DNA of 64,000 nucleotides from Clostridia bacterium. GTDB taxonomy: Bacteria; Bacillota; Clostridia; Oscillospirales; CAG-272. The notes beneath the pieces are model-generated. The model saw only the letters and a program-made list of their open reading frames with translations, was not told where the DNA came from and ran no database searches. A program made the translations under genes and the position numbers. The stretch lies in the NCBI GenBank assembly GCA_017468385.1, contig JAFUIQ010000001.1, forward strand, positions 71,335-135,334, written 5' to 3'. Positions 50,316 through 59,065 of this stretch are shown here, piece after piece (positions within the stretch are counted from its first letter, which is position 1; every line of letters starts with the position of its first letter).

Positions 50316-52697
50316 TTATTTCAGTTCCACCACGGTTACGCCGTAGTCGCCCTCACCGTACACACCGGCACGGAAGGATGCTACCCGGGAATCCTTTTTC
50401 AGATTGTTCCAGATAGCCGCCCGCAAGGCACCTGTGCCCTTGCCGTGGATGATGGTGACGGAATGGATCGAGGCCACCTGTGCCTCATCCAGGTACTTGT
50501 CGATCATAAACCAGGCGTCGTCGCCGGTCTCGCCGCGGACGTCGATTTCCGGCTTGAAGGTGCGGTTGACCAGAGCGCGGTGCTCCTTCTGGTTGCGGCG
50601 ATCCCGGCTTTCGTCCGTTTCGCCCTCACCGATGAGCCGCAGATCCTTTACATTGGCCCGGGTTTTCACCTGTCCCATGCGGATGGACACGTTGCCGTTC
50701 TTATCGGGATTATCCAGAAGCACACCGGTGGTGCCCAGATTCTTATGGCGAACCCGGTCGCCCTTCACCAGATCCCGTGGCAGAACGTATTCCTCGTCCT
50801 CCTCCGCGGGCACATAGGCCGCGTTTTCGTAATCCCGCACGCGGGCACGGATATTCTTTTTCGCCTCGGAGAGATGCTCCGCCAGCTTTTCGGAATCCCG
50901 CTGTTTCTGCAGCTTATCCAGCTGATCGTAGATATAGTTGCTGGTGGCCTTGGCGCTGAGCACCATTTGCTCTGCCTGCGCCAGCATCTTCTCCGCGTCC
51001 CGCTCGGCGCGTCCCAGCTTATCGGAAAGCTTGCGCTCGGCTTTGTTCTTGAATTCCTCGTATTCCCGGCGAAGCTGCTCGGTCTGTGCATGCTCCGCTT
51101 CCAATTGCATACGGGTATTTTCCAGTTTTTCGATAACCGCCTCGAAGTTCCGGGAGCCGGCGTCCACAAAACGGCGCGCCCGATCCACGATCACCTTCTG
51201 CAATCCCAGCTTTTCCGAGATGGCAAAGGCGTTGGATTTACCGGGTGTGCCGATCATCAGTCGGTAGGTGGGACGGAGTGTCTCCACGTCAAACTCGCAG
51301 GAGGCATTGATTACATCCTCCGTTTCGATGGCGTAGGCCTTCAGCTCCGCATAGTGGGTAGTAGCCGCACAAAGCGCGCCCCGCTGGCGCACTTCATCCA
51401 GGATGGCGATGGCCAAAGCCGCGCCTTCCACGGGATCGGTGCCGGCTCCCAACTCATCAAACAGAATGAGGGAGCGGTCCGTCATTTTCTCCATGATGGG
51501 AACGATGCCAACCATATGGGAGGAGAAGGTGGACAGAGACTGCTCGATGCTCTGCTCATCGCCGATATCGGAGAAGATGTCATCGAACACGCAAACCACG
51601 GAATTGGCACGGGCAGGGATATGAAGTCCGGCCTGCGCCATAAGGGAAAACAGACCGATAGTCTTCAGAGTAACGGTTTTACCGCCCGTATTGGGGCCGG
51701 TGATCACCAGCATCCGGTACTTCTCCCCCAGCGCCACCGTAATGGGCACCACCTTTTTGGGATCCAGAAGAGGATGGCGGGCGTCCATCAGGCGCATCTC
51801 CTGCTTGTCCGACAGAATGGGCTCGGAGGCATCCATCTGAGAGGACAGGGCCGCACAGGCGAAAATAAAGGACAGATCGGTAATATTGAGATAATTCAGC
51901 GTAACGGAATGGGAAATATCCGCGCATGCGGCGGACAATTCCGACAGGATCCGCTCGATCTCATGGGTTTCGTTGCTCTCCAGCGTGCGCAGTTCGTTAT
52001 TGGCATCCACAATGGCCATGGGCTCCACAAACAAGGTGGCACCGGAGGCGGAGGTGTCGTGGATCAGGCCCTTGACCTCGCCGCGGTACTCCGCTTTGAC
52101 GGGGATAACGAATCGGCCGCCGCGGGTGGTAACGATGTTCTCCTGCAGGAATTTGCTCATGGTTCCGCCGGAGGTATATTTCTGGAGAAGATCCTTGATC
52201 TTACTGTTCACCGCGCGGATTTTCCGGCGGATCTCCGCCAGAGCGGGGCTGGCCTCGTCGGCGATCATATCCTCCGCGGGGATGGAGCGGAAAATCCGCT
52301 CTTCCAGCACCCGATTGGGAATCAGACGGTCGAAAATCTCATCCAGCACGGTAGTGAAATTCCGCTCACCGCGGCTGTAATCCGAGAGAGCACGGGCACA
52401 GCGGAGCACGCCGGCGATGTCCAGCAATTCGCGCGGGCTGAGGGTGGCTCCCTTCTCTGCCCGCTCAAGGGCTGCGCCCACATCTTTTACACCGCCGAAG
52501 GCGGGCATGCCTTTCAGGGTGATCAACCGTTTGGCGTCCGTTGTACGGGTCAGGCGGCGGCGGATGGCATCCGGATCGTTATCCGGCATCAGCGCCGCGG
52601 CTTTGGCTTTGGCACCGTCGGTGGCAGAAAGCTGCACCAAACGGTCGCATATTTTATCAAACTCCAGGGTACGGAGTGTTTTTCTGTCAAAACTCAT
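50316..52697 (-). CDS. mutS2: MutS2 ATPase with Smr domain
   Basis: This 793-residue protein has the MutS-type ATPase (Walker A GPNTGGKT near 332-340, Walker B ILFDELGAGTDP, CAATTHYAELK). A long coiled coil (about 520-630), a KOW-like region and a C-terminal Smr domain follow, the last with EIDVRGETGDDAWFMI and VTIIHGKGTGALR. In B. subtilis MutS2 acts on collided ribosomes, and in other species it suppresses recombination. It is the last gene of the yqfC-recO run. Confidence 0.95.
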   Translation of the reverse strand: MSFDRKTLRTLEFDKICDRLVQLSATDGAKAKAAALMPDNDPDAIRRRLTRTTDAKRLITLKGMPAFGGVKDVGAALERAEKGATLSPRELLDIAGVLRCARALSDYSRGERNFTTVLDEIFDRLIPNRVLEERIFRSIPAEDMIADEASPALAEIRRKIRAVNSKIKDLLQKYTSGGTMSKFLQENIVTTRGGRFVIPVKAEYRGEVKGLIHDTSASGATLFVEPMAIVDANNELRTLESNETHEIERILSELSAACADISHSVTLNYLNITDLSFIFACAALSSQMDASEPILSDKQEMRLMDARHPLLDPKKVVPITVALGEKYRMLVITGPNTGGKTVTLKTIGLFSLMAQAGLHIPARANSVVCVFDDIFSDIGDEQSIEQSLSTFSSHMVGIVPIMEKMTDRSLILFDELGAGTDPVEGAALAIAILDEVRQRGALCAATTHYAELKAYAIETEDVINASCEFDVETLRPTYRLMIGTPGKSNAFAISEKLGLQKVIVDRARRFVDAGSRNFEAVIEKLENTRMQLEAEHAQTEQLRREYEEFKNKAERKLSDKLGRAERDAEKMLAQAEQMVLSAKATSNYIYDQLDKLQKQRDSEKLAEHLSEAKKNIRARVRDYENAAYVPAEEDEEYVLPRDLVKGDRVRHKNLGTTGVLLDNPDKNGNVSIRMGQVKTRANVKDLRLIGEGETDESRDRRNQKEHRALVNRTFKPEIDVRGETGDDAWFMIDKYLDEAQVASIHSVTIIHGKGTGALRAAIWNNLKKDSRVASFRAGVYGEGDYGVTVVELK

Positions 52698-52721
52698 TCT
52701 TTCTCCTTTTTGGGTAGACGA

Positions 52722-53513
52722 TCACAAAAGAGATTTATAGAACTCCAGAGAATAAAATCCGTGTTCGATATGGTTCAAGAGATACTTTTCGCATACGGAT
52801 GCGTACAGCTTCATCTCATCCTCCGGCAAAGTGAAGGAGAGATACCGATTGGCGGGGGAATGGATGGTATACTGCATAGCCGCCAGAACGGCAGGGGTCA
52901 GCCGCAGATAGATGTGGGCGGTGCCGTCGTCCACCAAATCGTCCGTATGGCGCACATTGCGCAAACAATCCCCGCACAAAATCCGTCCGTTCATCACATC
53001 CATATAGAATTTCTTATTCTCGGCGGCATTGCACATATCACACGCCGCCAGATTGGGACGGAATCCCTCAATAGAGGCACAGCGCAGTTCAAACGCCGCC
53101 TTCACCTGGGAGAGGGCCAGCTGCTTTCTATTGGCCAGCGCATACAGGGTGTTGAGAGTGAGCTGCATCAGTTCCTCATCGCCCACGCCTTCCACCGCCA
53201 TCTCTGCCGCCACATCGCACAGATAGGAGGCCAGTGCCAGTTTGTTGAGATCCAGACGGAGATCGAAAAAACTTTCGATCAGGGCGCTGTCGGATATGTA
53301 GAAATACCCGTGGGATTTCCGCAGAACGAAGGAACTGTAGCAAAACAGCTGGGTGGCGGGCATATGCTTGCTTTTCAGGCTCCGCACCCCTTTGCCGGAG
53401 ACGCTGATGCGTCCCATTTCCTCCGTGATCACCGTGAGAATCTTATCATACTCACCGGTCTGCGTTTCCCGCACCACCAGTCCGCGAACACGAATCTGTT
53501 CCATAAAACTCAC
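52722..53513 (-). CDS. recO: DNA repair protein RecO
   Basis: This 263-residue protein has an N-terminal OB fold (VRGLVVRETQTGEYDKILTVIT, RISVSGKGVRS) and a zinc-finger-type C-terminal domain with CDMC and CGDC pairs (NLAACDMCNAAENKKFYMD and RILCGDCLRN). It loads RecA with RecR. It overlaps era by 4 bases. The order era-recO is conserved in Firmicutes. Confidence 0.93.
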   Translation of the reverse strand: MSFMEQIRVRGLVVRETQTGEYDKILTVITEEMGRISVSGKGVRSLKSKHMPATQLFCYSSFVLRKSHGYFYISDSALIESFFDLRLDLNKLALASYLCDVAAEMAVEGVGDEELMQLTLNTLYALANRKQLALSQVKAAFELRCASIEGFRPNLAACDMCNAAENKKFYMDVMNGRILCGDCLRNVRHTDDLVDDGTAHIYLRLTPAVLAAMQYTIHSPANRYLSFTLPEDEMKLYASVCEKYLLNHIEHGFYSLEFYKSLL

Positions 53514-54424
53514 TCAAGATTCTTCAGATTGAAACCGAAATTGTTGAGGCTCATGTCGCTGTCGCGCCATTTTTCCTTTACCTTCACCCACAGATTCAGA
53601 TACACCTTGATGCCGAAGAATCGCTCCAGATCCTCTCTTGCGTAGGTGCCGATCTTTTTCAGGGTTTCGCCGCCCTTGCCGACGATGATGCCCTTATGGG
53701 ACTGCTTCTCGCAGAAAATCTCCGCACGGATGCGGATGATATCCTCTTCTTCCTTGAACTCCTCGATCATGACGGCCGTGCCGTGGGGAATCTCATCGGA
53801 CAGAAGCCGCAGAAGTTTCTCGCGAATCACCTCCGCCGCGATCTGCCTCTCCGGCTGATCGGTAGCGATATCCTCCGGGAAGAACCACACACCCTCATGC
53901 AGGAACTTTCTCGCTTCCTCCATGACGATTTCCACATTCTTGCCCTTTTCGGCGCAGGTGGGCACCACCGCGTCGAAATCGTGGAGAGATGCGTATTCTG
54001 CGATGGTCTGGGCCAGCTTTTCCCGATCCACCAGATCGATCTTATTCAGAACGAGGATGGCCGGCAGTTTGCTCTGTTTGAGATTCTCGATGATGCGCTT
54101 CTCTGTCTCGCCGGCGGGATAGCCTGCCTCGGCGATCATGATGGCCGCGTCCGCACCGCCCAGGGCGGAGGACACGGATTTCATCATAAAGCTGCCCAGT
54201 TTATTTTTGGGCTTATGGATACCGGGGGTATCCATAAACACAAACTGATCGCATCCTTCGGTGAGAATACCGGTGATGCGGTTGCGGGTGGTCTGGGGCT
54301 TATTGGAAACGATGGCCACCTTCTCGCCCAGCATGGCATTCATAAGGGTGGATTTACCCACGTTGGGACGGCCCACGATGGCAATAAACGCCGTTCTTTT
54401 CTCAGTCATAGATGTATATTCCAT
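53510..54424 (-). CDS. era: GTPase Era
   Basis: This 304-residue GTPase has G1 GRPNVGKST, G3 DTPG (VFMDTPGIHKPKN), G4 NKID and a C-terminal KH domain with GIIVGKGGETLKKIGTYARED. It binds the 3' end of 16S rRNA and assists 30S assembly. ATG 54424 lies 8 bases after AAGGT. It is directly after ybeY (2 bases), which also works on 16S rRNA maturation. Confidence 0.95.
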   Translation of the reverse strand: MEYTSMTEKRTAFIAIVGRPNVGKSTLMNAMLGEKVAIVSNKPQTTRNRITGILTEGCDQFVFMDTPGIHKPKNKLGSFMMKSVSSALGGADAAIMIAEAGYPAGETEKRIIENLKQSKLPAILVLNKIDLVDREKLAQTIAEYASLHDFDAVVPTCAEKGKNVEIVMEEARKFLHEGVWFFPEDIATDQPERQIAAEVIREKLLRLLSDEIPHGTAVMIEEFKEEEDIIRIRAEIFCEKQSHKGIIVGKGGETLKKIGTYAREDLERFFGIKVYLNLWVKVKEKWRDSDMSLNNFGFNLKNLE

Positions 54425-54426
54425 AA

Positions 54427-54906
54427 TTATTTACCTTCTGTCAATTTCAATTTTTTCATGATTTCCCGCTGGCGCTCACACATGATCTCCTCGTCCTCCG
54501 GGGACCGTTCGTGATCATAGCCCAGCAAATGAAGCACGGAATGGACGCACAGAAAGGCCGCTTCCCGCTCGTAACTGTGACCCAGCTCTGCCGCCTGCTC
54601 CCTCGCCCGTTCCAGGGAAAGGACGATATCGCCCAGCTCTACCCGGCCGTCGCCCAAAGGCTCCTCGCCCCCGTGAAAATCGTACAGCGGGAAGGACAGC
54701 ACGTCCGTGGCTGTATCCTTATCCCGATAGGTACGGTTCAACTCCCGGATGCCCTCGTTATCCACAAAGGTCAGGGAGATCTCTGCATCGTGGGAGAATT
54801 CTTCATGGATGAGCGTGGTCTTGATGGCCTTCTTAATCAGCAGCCGCATGGACAGACCGACTTTAACGGCCTTCTGGTCATTGGCCCAGTAGATTTTCAC
54901 GTTCAT
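54427..54906 (-). CDS. ybeY: rRNA maturation RNase YbeY
   Basis: A 159-residue metal-dependent RNase with the signature TDVLSFPLYDFHGG and the zinc-binding HSVLHLLGYDHERSPEDEEIM (H-x3-H-x5-H). It matures the 16S rRNA 3' end and takes part in ribosome quality control. Overlaps the phoH stop by 3 bases (ATGA); GAGGGA precedes the start. Confidence 0.94.
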   Translation of the reverse strand: MNVKIYWANDQKAVKVGLSMRLLIKKAIKTTLIHEEFSHDAEISLTFVDNEGIRELNRTYRDKDTATDVLSFPLYDFHGGEEPLGDGRVELGDIVLSLERAREQAAELGHSYEREAAFLCVHSVLHLLGYDHERSPEDEEIMCERQREIMKKLKLTEGK

Positions 54907-55955
54907 TTCTGTCCCTCTTTCCGCGCACGCGTGGCGTGAAACCGTTTTTTCTCCTCGGATTGCCGCTCCGCTGTCCGCTGACGGCGCTCCCGGTCATCCC
55001 GGTCGTAGGCCATGATGATCTTCTGCACCAGACGGTGACGGACCACATCCCGCTCGGAGAATTCGTGGACGGCGATGCCCTCGATATTCTTCAGAATGCG
55101 GACGGCCGCCGCCAGGCCGCTCTTTTTGCCGTCGGGCAAGTCGGTCTGGGTCAGGTCGCCGGTAACCACGATTTTCGATCCGTTGCCCAGACGGGTCAAG
55201 AACATCTTCATCTGCTCCTGGGTGGTGTTCTGCGCTTCATCCAGAATGATGAAGGAGTTGTCCAAGGTGCGTCCGCGCATATAGGCCAGCGGGGCGATCT
55301 CGATGGTCATCTTCTCCATCAGGCGGGCTACCGCCTCGGCCCCCATCATCTCGTAGAGCGCATCATACAAGGGGCGCAGGTAGGGATCGATTTTGCTCTG
55401 CAGATCGCCGGGCAGGAAGCCCAGTTTCTCTCCCGCTTCCACCGCCGGGCGGGTCAGGATGATGCGGGAAATCTCGTGAGTACGCAGTGCTTTCACCGCC
55501 ATGGCCACCGCCAAATAGGTTTTGCCCGTACCGGCCGGGCCGGTACTGATGACGATGGTATTTTTGTTTATGGCGTCCACGTACTTCTTCTGTCCCACGG
55601 TCTTGGCCTTCACCGGCTTACCGCGAGCGGTGACGAAGAAGCAGTCGTCGTCCAGCTCCGCCAGTTCGTTCTGCGCGCCGTCGCTGATCATGCGGATGAC
55701 GTAATCCACGCTCTGGTCGCTCAGCTCGTCGCCCAGAGACGCGGCCTTTTTCATGTAGCTCAGCGCATCATGGGCGCGGGATGCGGCCCCGTCCTCGCCC
55801 TCGATGACGATGCAGTCCCCCGCCCCGTTTTCATCGGCGCGGTTGAAGATGCGCACGCCGAAGGATTCCTCCAGCCTACGGGCATGTTTGTCAAAACTTC
55901 CGAAGATGCAGCGGGTAACTTCGGAATTGGATACCAGTAATTTTTTCTGTATCAT
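54903..55955 (-). CDS. phoH: PhoH family ATPase
   Basis: A 350-residue P-loop ATPase. An N-terminal KH-like region (residues 1-90) is followed by the PhoH core, with Walker A GPAGTGKTYLAVAMAV, RPAVEAGEKLGFLPGDLQSKIDPY and the Walker B region NSFIILDEAQNTTQEQMKMFL, then VVTGDLTQTDLP. Function is thought to be RNA-related. The start MIQKKLLVSNSEV at 55955 is the family N-terminus. It lies between yqfD and ybeY as in B. subtilis. Confidence 0.93.
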   Translation of the reverse strand: MIQKKLLVSNSEVTRCIFGSFDKHARRLEESFGVRIFNRADENGAGDCIVIEGEDGAASRAHDALSYMKKAASLGDELSDQSVDYVIRMISDGAQNELAELDDDCFFVTARGKPVKAKTVGQKKYVDAINKNTIVISTGPAGTGKTYLAVAMAVKALRTHEISRIILTRPAVEAGEKLGFLPGDLQSKIDPYLRPLYDALYEMMGAEAVARLMEKMTIEIAPLAYMRGRTLDNSFIILDEAQNTTQEQMKMFLTRLGNGSKIVVTGDLTQTDLPDGKKSGLAAAVRILKNIEGIAVHEFSERDVVRHRLVQKIIMAYDRDDRERRQRTAERQSEEKKRFHATRARKEGQK

Positions 55956-55995
55956 ATATATCCTTCTGTTTTTCAGTAAGAATTTTCGGTTTATG

Positions 55996-57183
55996 TCAGG
56001 GGGCGGAAACGCCGGCGGTGAGGGCAATATCCGTCACGCACACCAGACGGGCCGTGATGCGGTATCCGTTCTCATCGGCGTGATGCTCACATTCCACCGA
56101 GAGAATTTCCGCTGTGGCCAAAAGCGCGTCCAGCTCTTCCCGATACTGCTGCATGGCCGCCACATAGGCCTCCGCATCGCTGAGGGATCCGGGTTCCATG
56201 CGGTACGCCCGATCGCGTTCGGTACGGATCCCGACGGGAATCGGCATACCGCCCGGCAAAGACAAGCAGTTCTCCGATACTATTGTATCATAAGTTGGGT
56301 TGTCAATGCTACTCTTTCCGAAAAGTTTTATTTCTTTTCCGAAAAAAATCAGCGATTTTCTCACGTTTTCCTCGCTGGTGTACACCTTTTCCGCCCGGTT
56401 TTTCGGAATCTCCACCATGATTTGCCGATTCACCCGCGCCAGCACGGTGCCGGATGCGTGCTCGTACCGCACGCCGTCCTCCCCTACCGCGATCACTCCG
56501 CTGATGAGCAGCTCCCCTTTTTGTACCACATCGTGGATGGCCACGGCCGCCTTGCCGCCCCGGATCTGCACCTCCACGATCTGTCCGTCCTCGGCGGCAA
56601 TCATGTTGGAAATTCCCGTGGAATCCTCCCCCGCCCTGCGGCCGCCCAGATTCTCCCGCACCTGCACGCGGGCCACCGTGCCCTCCATATTGACGGATAT
56701 CCAGGCAATTTCCTCGTTTCTCAAAAGGAATTCGTTCTGGAGCACGTCGAAATCCACGAAGCGGAAGGGCGATCCCACGCCGAAGCCGTAATCCGACAGC
56801 ATGCGGATGATCTGTGTCTTATCCAGTTTTTCGTTTCCCGTCACGTCCACTTCCCAAACCACACGGCAGGACAACGCCGTAAGCAAAGCGAACACAGCCG
56901 CGCCGATCGGAATCCCCCAACGCCGTCTGTACCGCCGCAGAAGGGCCGGCAGGCCACGCAGATCTCCCCATTGTACGGCCACGGCCGACGCGTCGCACAG
57001 CCCCCGAAAGGCGGTCACATCCCGTTCCCGGATGCGGAAGGCGATACCGCCGTCCTCCGTATTGCGCATGCGCCAATGAGCAACACCGCTTTCCCGCAGG
57101 CAATTCAATGTGCCCACCACGTGCTCCCGGGAGGCGGAAACGTCCCTGTATCCTGCCGTGATCTGCAAAAACGTTTTCAGCAT
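55996..57183 (-). CDS. yqfD: sporulation protein YqfD
   Basis: This protein of about 395 residues has one membrane helix (PIGAAVFALLTALSCRVVWEVDV) and a long extracytoplasmic part with ENLGGRRAGEDSTGISNMIAAEDGQIV and GVRYEHASGTVLARVNRQIMVEIP. I recognise it as YqfD, a mother-cell sporulation protein whose exact function is unknown. ATG 57183 starts MLKTFLQITAGY and overlaps yqfC by 7 bases. The order yqfC-yqfD-phoH is conserved. Confidence 0.9.
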   Translation of the reverse strand: MLKTFLQITAGYRDVSASREHVVGTLNCLRESGVAHWRMRNTEDGGIAFRIRERDVTAFRGLCDASAVAVQWGDLRGLPALLRRYRRRWGIPIGAAVFALLTALSCRVVWEVDVTGNEKLDKTQIIRMLSDYGFGVGSPFRFVDFDVLQNEFLLRNEEIAWISVNMEGTVARVQVRENLGGRRAGEDSTGISNMIAAEDGQIVEVQIRGGKAAVAIHDVVQKGELLISGVIAVGEDGVRYEHASGTVLARVNRQIMVEIPKNRAEKVYTSEENVRKSLIFFGKEIKLFGKSSIDNPTYDTIVSENCLSLPGGMPIPVGIRTERDRAYRMEPGSLSDAEAYVAAMQQYREELDALLATAEILSVECEHHADENGYRITARLVCVTDIALTAGVSAP

Positions 57184-57491
57184 ATTTCCCCCTCCTGCGG
57201 CATCTTTGTACGGACGGTGTGAATCCGTCCGCACACGGTGATCCGATCGCTCAGTAGAGATTCCATTTCCAGACATTCTCCCTGTATCATCACGTGGCCG
57301 GAGGTGACCCGAAGGAGAATCCGCTCTGTGGTGTAGTCCAGAACACTGCGGCACCCGGTCACGCTCACCTCCCGATCCCCCACGATCTGCACAGTACTGA
57401 GGGAGGTAATCCCCTCCAGCGGCACATCCAGCATCTGCCGCATCCGCCGGGCGATTCGCCCGCGATCCGATGATTTTTTTCTCTTACCCAA
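57177..57491 (-). CDS. yqfC: sporulation protein YqfC
   Basis: A 104-residue soluble protein: RRMRQMLDVPLEGITSLSTV, QIVGDREVSVTGCRSVLDYT, RILLRVTSGHVMIQGECLEM and the tail ITVCGRIHTVRT. It resembles YabP in fold pattern and belongs to the YqfC family, expressed in the mother cell during sporulation. The frame opens at GTG 57503, but TTG 57491 sits 6 bases after GGTGGAG and is preferred. It is divergent from ylbJ with about 100 bases between; no clear sigma-E promoter was found there. Confidence 0.88.
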   Translation of the reverse strand: MGKRKKSSDRGRIARRMRQMLDVPLEGITSLSTVQIVGDREVSVTGCRSVLDYTTERILLRVTSGHVMIQGECLEMESLLSDRITVCGRIHTVRTKMPQEGEIC

Positions 57492-57592
57492 TCTCTTCTC
57501 CACCGCCTTATCATAGATATAAATGTACCCACGGCATCTGGTTCATCATATGCCGCGGGCGATGGCATCATTACGGTTTCGCGGGAGGATCT

Positions 57593-58672
57593 ATGCGGGA
57601 AAATGGACGGGATCGGCGCACTGCACATGCGTCATCTGTTGTGCTGCTGGCGTGCGCCCTTGTACTTCTGGCTTATTCCGATGCGGCCGGGGAGGCGGGC
57701 TATGCCGCCCTGAAGCTGTGCGCGTCCGTAATCGTTCCCTCCCTGTTTCCGTACATGGTGATCTCCTCCCTGCTCGTTCTGAGCGGCTCGGCCAATGAAA
57801 TCGGCGGCTGGTTCGCCCGGCCGGTACGATGTCTGTTTCGTCTGCCGGGATGCGCGGGGAGCGCGTTTCTCCTGGGCGCGTTGTGCGGCTTCCCCGTGGG
57901 GGCAAAGACCGCCTGCGAGCTACACGAAACCGGATCGCTGACGCGGCGGGAGTGCGAGCGGCTGATCGCCATCGCCAACAACACGGGGCCGTCCTTTGTG
58001 ATTGAAGTGGTAGGGGCTCACCTCTGGGGAAGCCGCGGCATGGGGCTGACCATCTATCTTTCGCAGATCGCGTCGGCTGTACTGATCGGCTGGGTCGATG
58101 CCCGCCGATCCTCCCGAGGAATGGATCACGGCCAGCGGGAATCGGTGTCCGCGCCCGGGCCGCAGGACCGAATGCAATGCCTGAGTCTGGCCATTTCCTC
58201 CTCCGCCCGCGCGGTGTTGTCCGTGTGCGGATTCATTGTATTTTTCGGTGTGGTATCCTCTCTTGCGGAAATGCTGCTGGTACGGCTGCATCTGGGGGCC
58301 GCTGCGCCGTACATCAGTGCCCTTCTGGAATTCTCCGGCGGGGCGGCGCGGGCCGCGGATCTGGGCGGTGTCCGCGGTGCGTTTCTCACCGGCTTTGCCG
58401 TGGGATGGTCGGGGATCTCCATCTTCGCCCAATGCAAATCCTTCACCGCGCCCCACGGCATCGGACTGCGGCACACCGCCCTGTGCAAGGGGATACAGGG
58501 GATACTCGTCGGCGCTTCGGCGGCGGTGTATGAGGCGTTTTTCTTTGTGCCGTCCGCCGTCAGCAGTACGGTGGTGCCCCTGCAGGACATCCCGGCATCT
58601 GTTTGGGCGGCGGAAATACTGATTCTTGCCGCAATGGCCCTGTTTTTTCGGCAAAAATCCGCCATTTCCTGA
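57593..58672 (+). CDS. ylbJ: sporulation integral membrane protein YlbJ
   Basis: This 359-residue polytopic protein has about eight helices and the NTGPSFVIEVVGAHLWGS and LLGALCGFPVGAKTACELHETG motifs of the YlbJ/nucleoside-recognition family. It is a sporulation-associated membrane protein; the transported substrate is unknown. ATG 57593 lies 4 bases after GGGAGGA. It is divergent from yqfC. Confidence 0.9.
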   Translation: MRENGRDRRTAHASSVVLLACALVLLAYSDAAGEAGYAALKLCASVIVPSLFPYMVISSLLVLSGSANEIGGWFARPVRCLFRLPGCAGSAFLLGALCGFPVGAKTACELHETGSLTRRECERLIAIANNTGPSFVIEVVGAHLWGSRGMGLTIYLSQIASAVLIGWVDARRSSRGMDHGQRESVSAPGPQDRMQCLSLAISSSARAVLSVCGFIVFFGVVSSLAEMLLVRLHLGAAAPYISALLEFSGGAARAADLGGVRGAFLTGFAVGWSGISIFAQCKSFTAPHGIGLRHTALCKGIQGILVGASAAVYEAFFFVPSAVSSTVVPLQDIPASVWAAEILILAAMALFFRQKSAIS

Positions 58673-58680
58673 TTGAGCCC

Positions 58681-58709
58681 TTGATTTCCGTTTCGCAAAG
58701 TAGTATACT
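58681..58709 (+). promoter_or_regulatory. promoter of the four-Cys small protein gene
   Basis: TTGATT (58681-58686), 17 bp, TATACT (58704-58709), 33 bases before the ATG. Confidence 0.75.
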
Positions 58710-58742
58710 GGATACAGGAAGTCGGGTATGGGAGAGGTATGT

Positions 58743-58961
58743 ATGAAAAAGAAATCGCCGGAGTTGGAGAAACTGTGCAAATTCTGCGAGCGGGCATCGT
58801 CCTTGAACGATCCCGATCGGATGCTTTGCCACAAAAAGGGTGTGGTCAGCGCGGGATACTCCTGCCGCTCCTTTTCGTACGATCCGCTGAAGCGGGATCC
58901 CGGAAAGCGAATCAAGGCGGAGATCCCCACTTTTTCCGACGCAGAGATGCCGGAAGTATAA
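58743..58961 (+). CDS. conserved hypothetical four-cysteine small protein
   Basis: This 72-residue protein has four cysteines, C12 and C15 (LCKFCE), C29 (MLCHKKG) and C41 (YSCRSF), followed by YDPLKRDPGKR. The spacing suggests a zinc-binding site. I recall similar short proteins in clostridial genomes but know no function. ATG 58743 lies 7 bases after GGGAGAGG with its own promoter upstream and a terminator after it. Confidence 0.75.
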   Translation: MKKKSPELEKLCKFCERASSLNDPDRMLCHKKGVVSAGYSCRSFSYDPLKRDPGKRIKAEIPTFSDAEMPEV

Positions 58962-58981
58962 GGAAAATCTCATAATATCTG

Positions 58982-59010
58982 TTTACAAGCACACAAAAGT
59001 ATGGTATACT
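58982..59010 (+). promoter_or_regulatory. promoter of prfB
   Basis: TTTACA (58982-58987), 17 bp, TATACT (59005-59010) with extended TGG. The -10 lies in the loop of the upstream gene's terminator. Confidence 0.75.
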
Positions 59011-59032
59011 GTTTTTGTGTGCTTTTCTTTTT
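58987..59032 (+). terminator. terminator after the four-Cys gene, overlapping the prfB promoter
   Basis: AAGCACACAAAA (58987-58998) and TTTTGTGTGCTT (59013-59024) form a perfect 12-bp stem with a 14-base loop, followed by TTTTCTTTTT. The prfB transcript starts near 59017 and so contains only the 3' arm. Confidence 0.75.
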
Positions 59033-59065
59033 ATGGAAGATAACTTCGGCACACGGAGGTATTCA

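Noticed and set aside
49737..53645. A 1302-codon plus-strand frame opposite mutS2, recO and era.
   Set aside because: It lies antisense to three clearly conserved genes, has no recognisable domains and has the His/Gly/Gln-rich composition typical of shadow frames in this genome.
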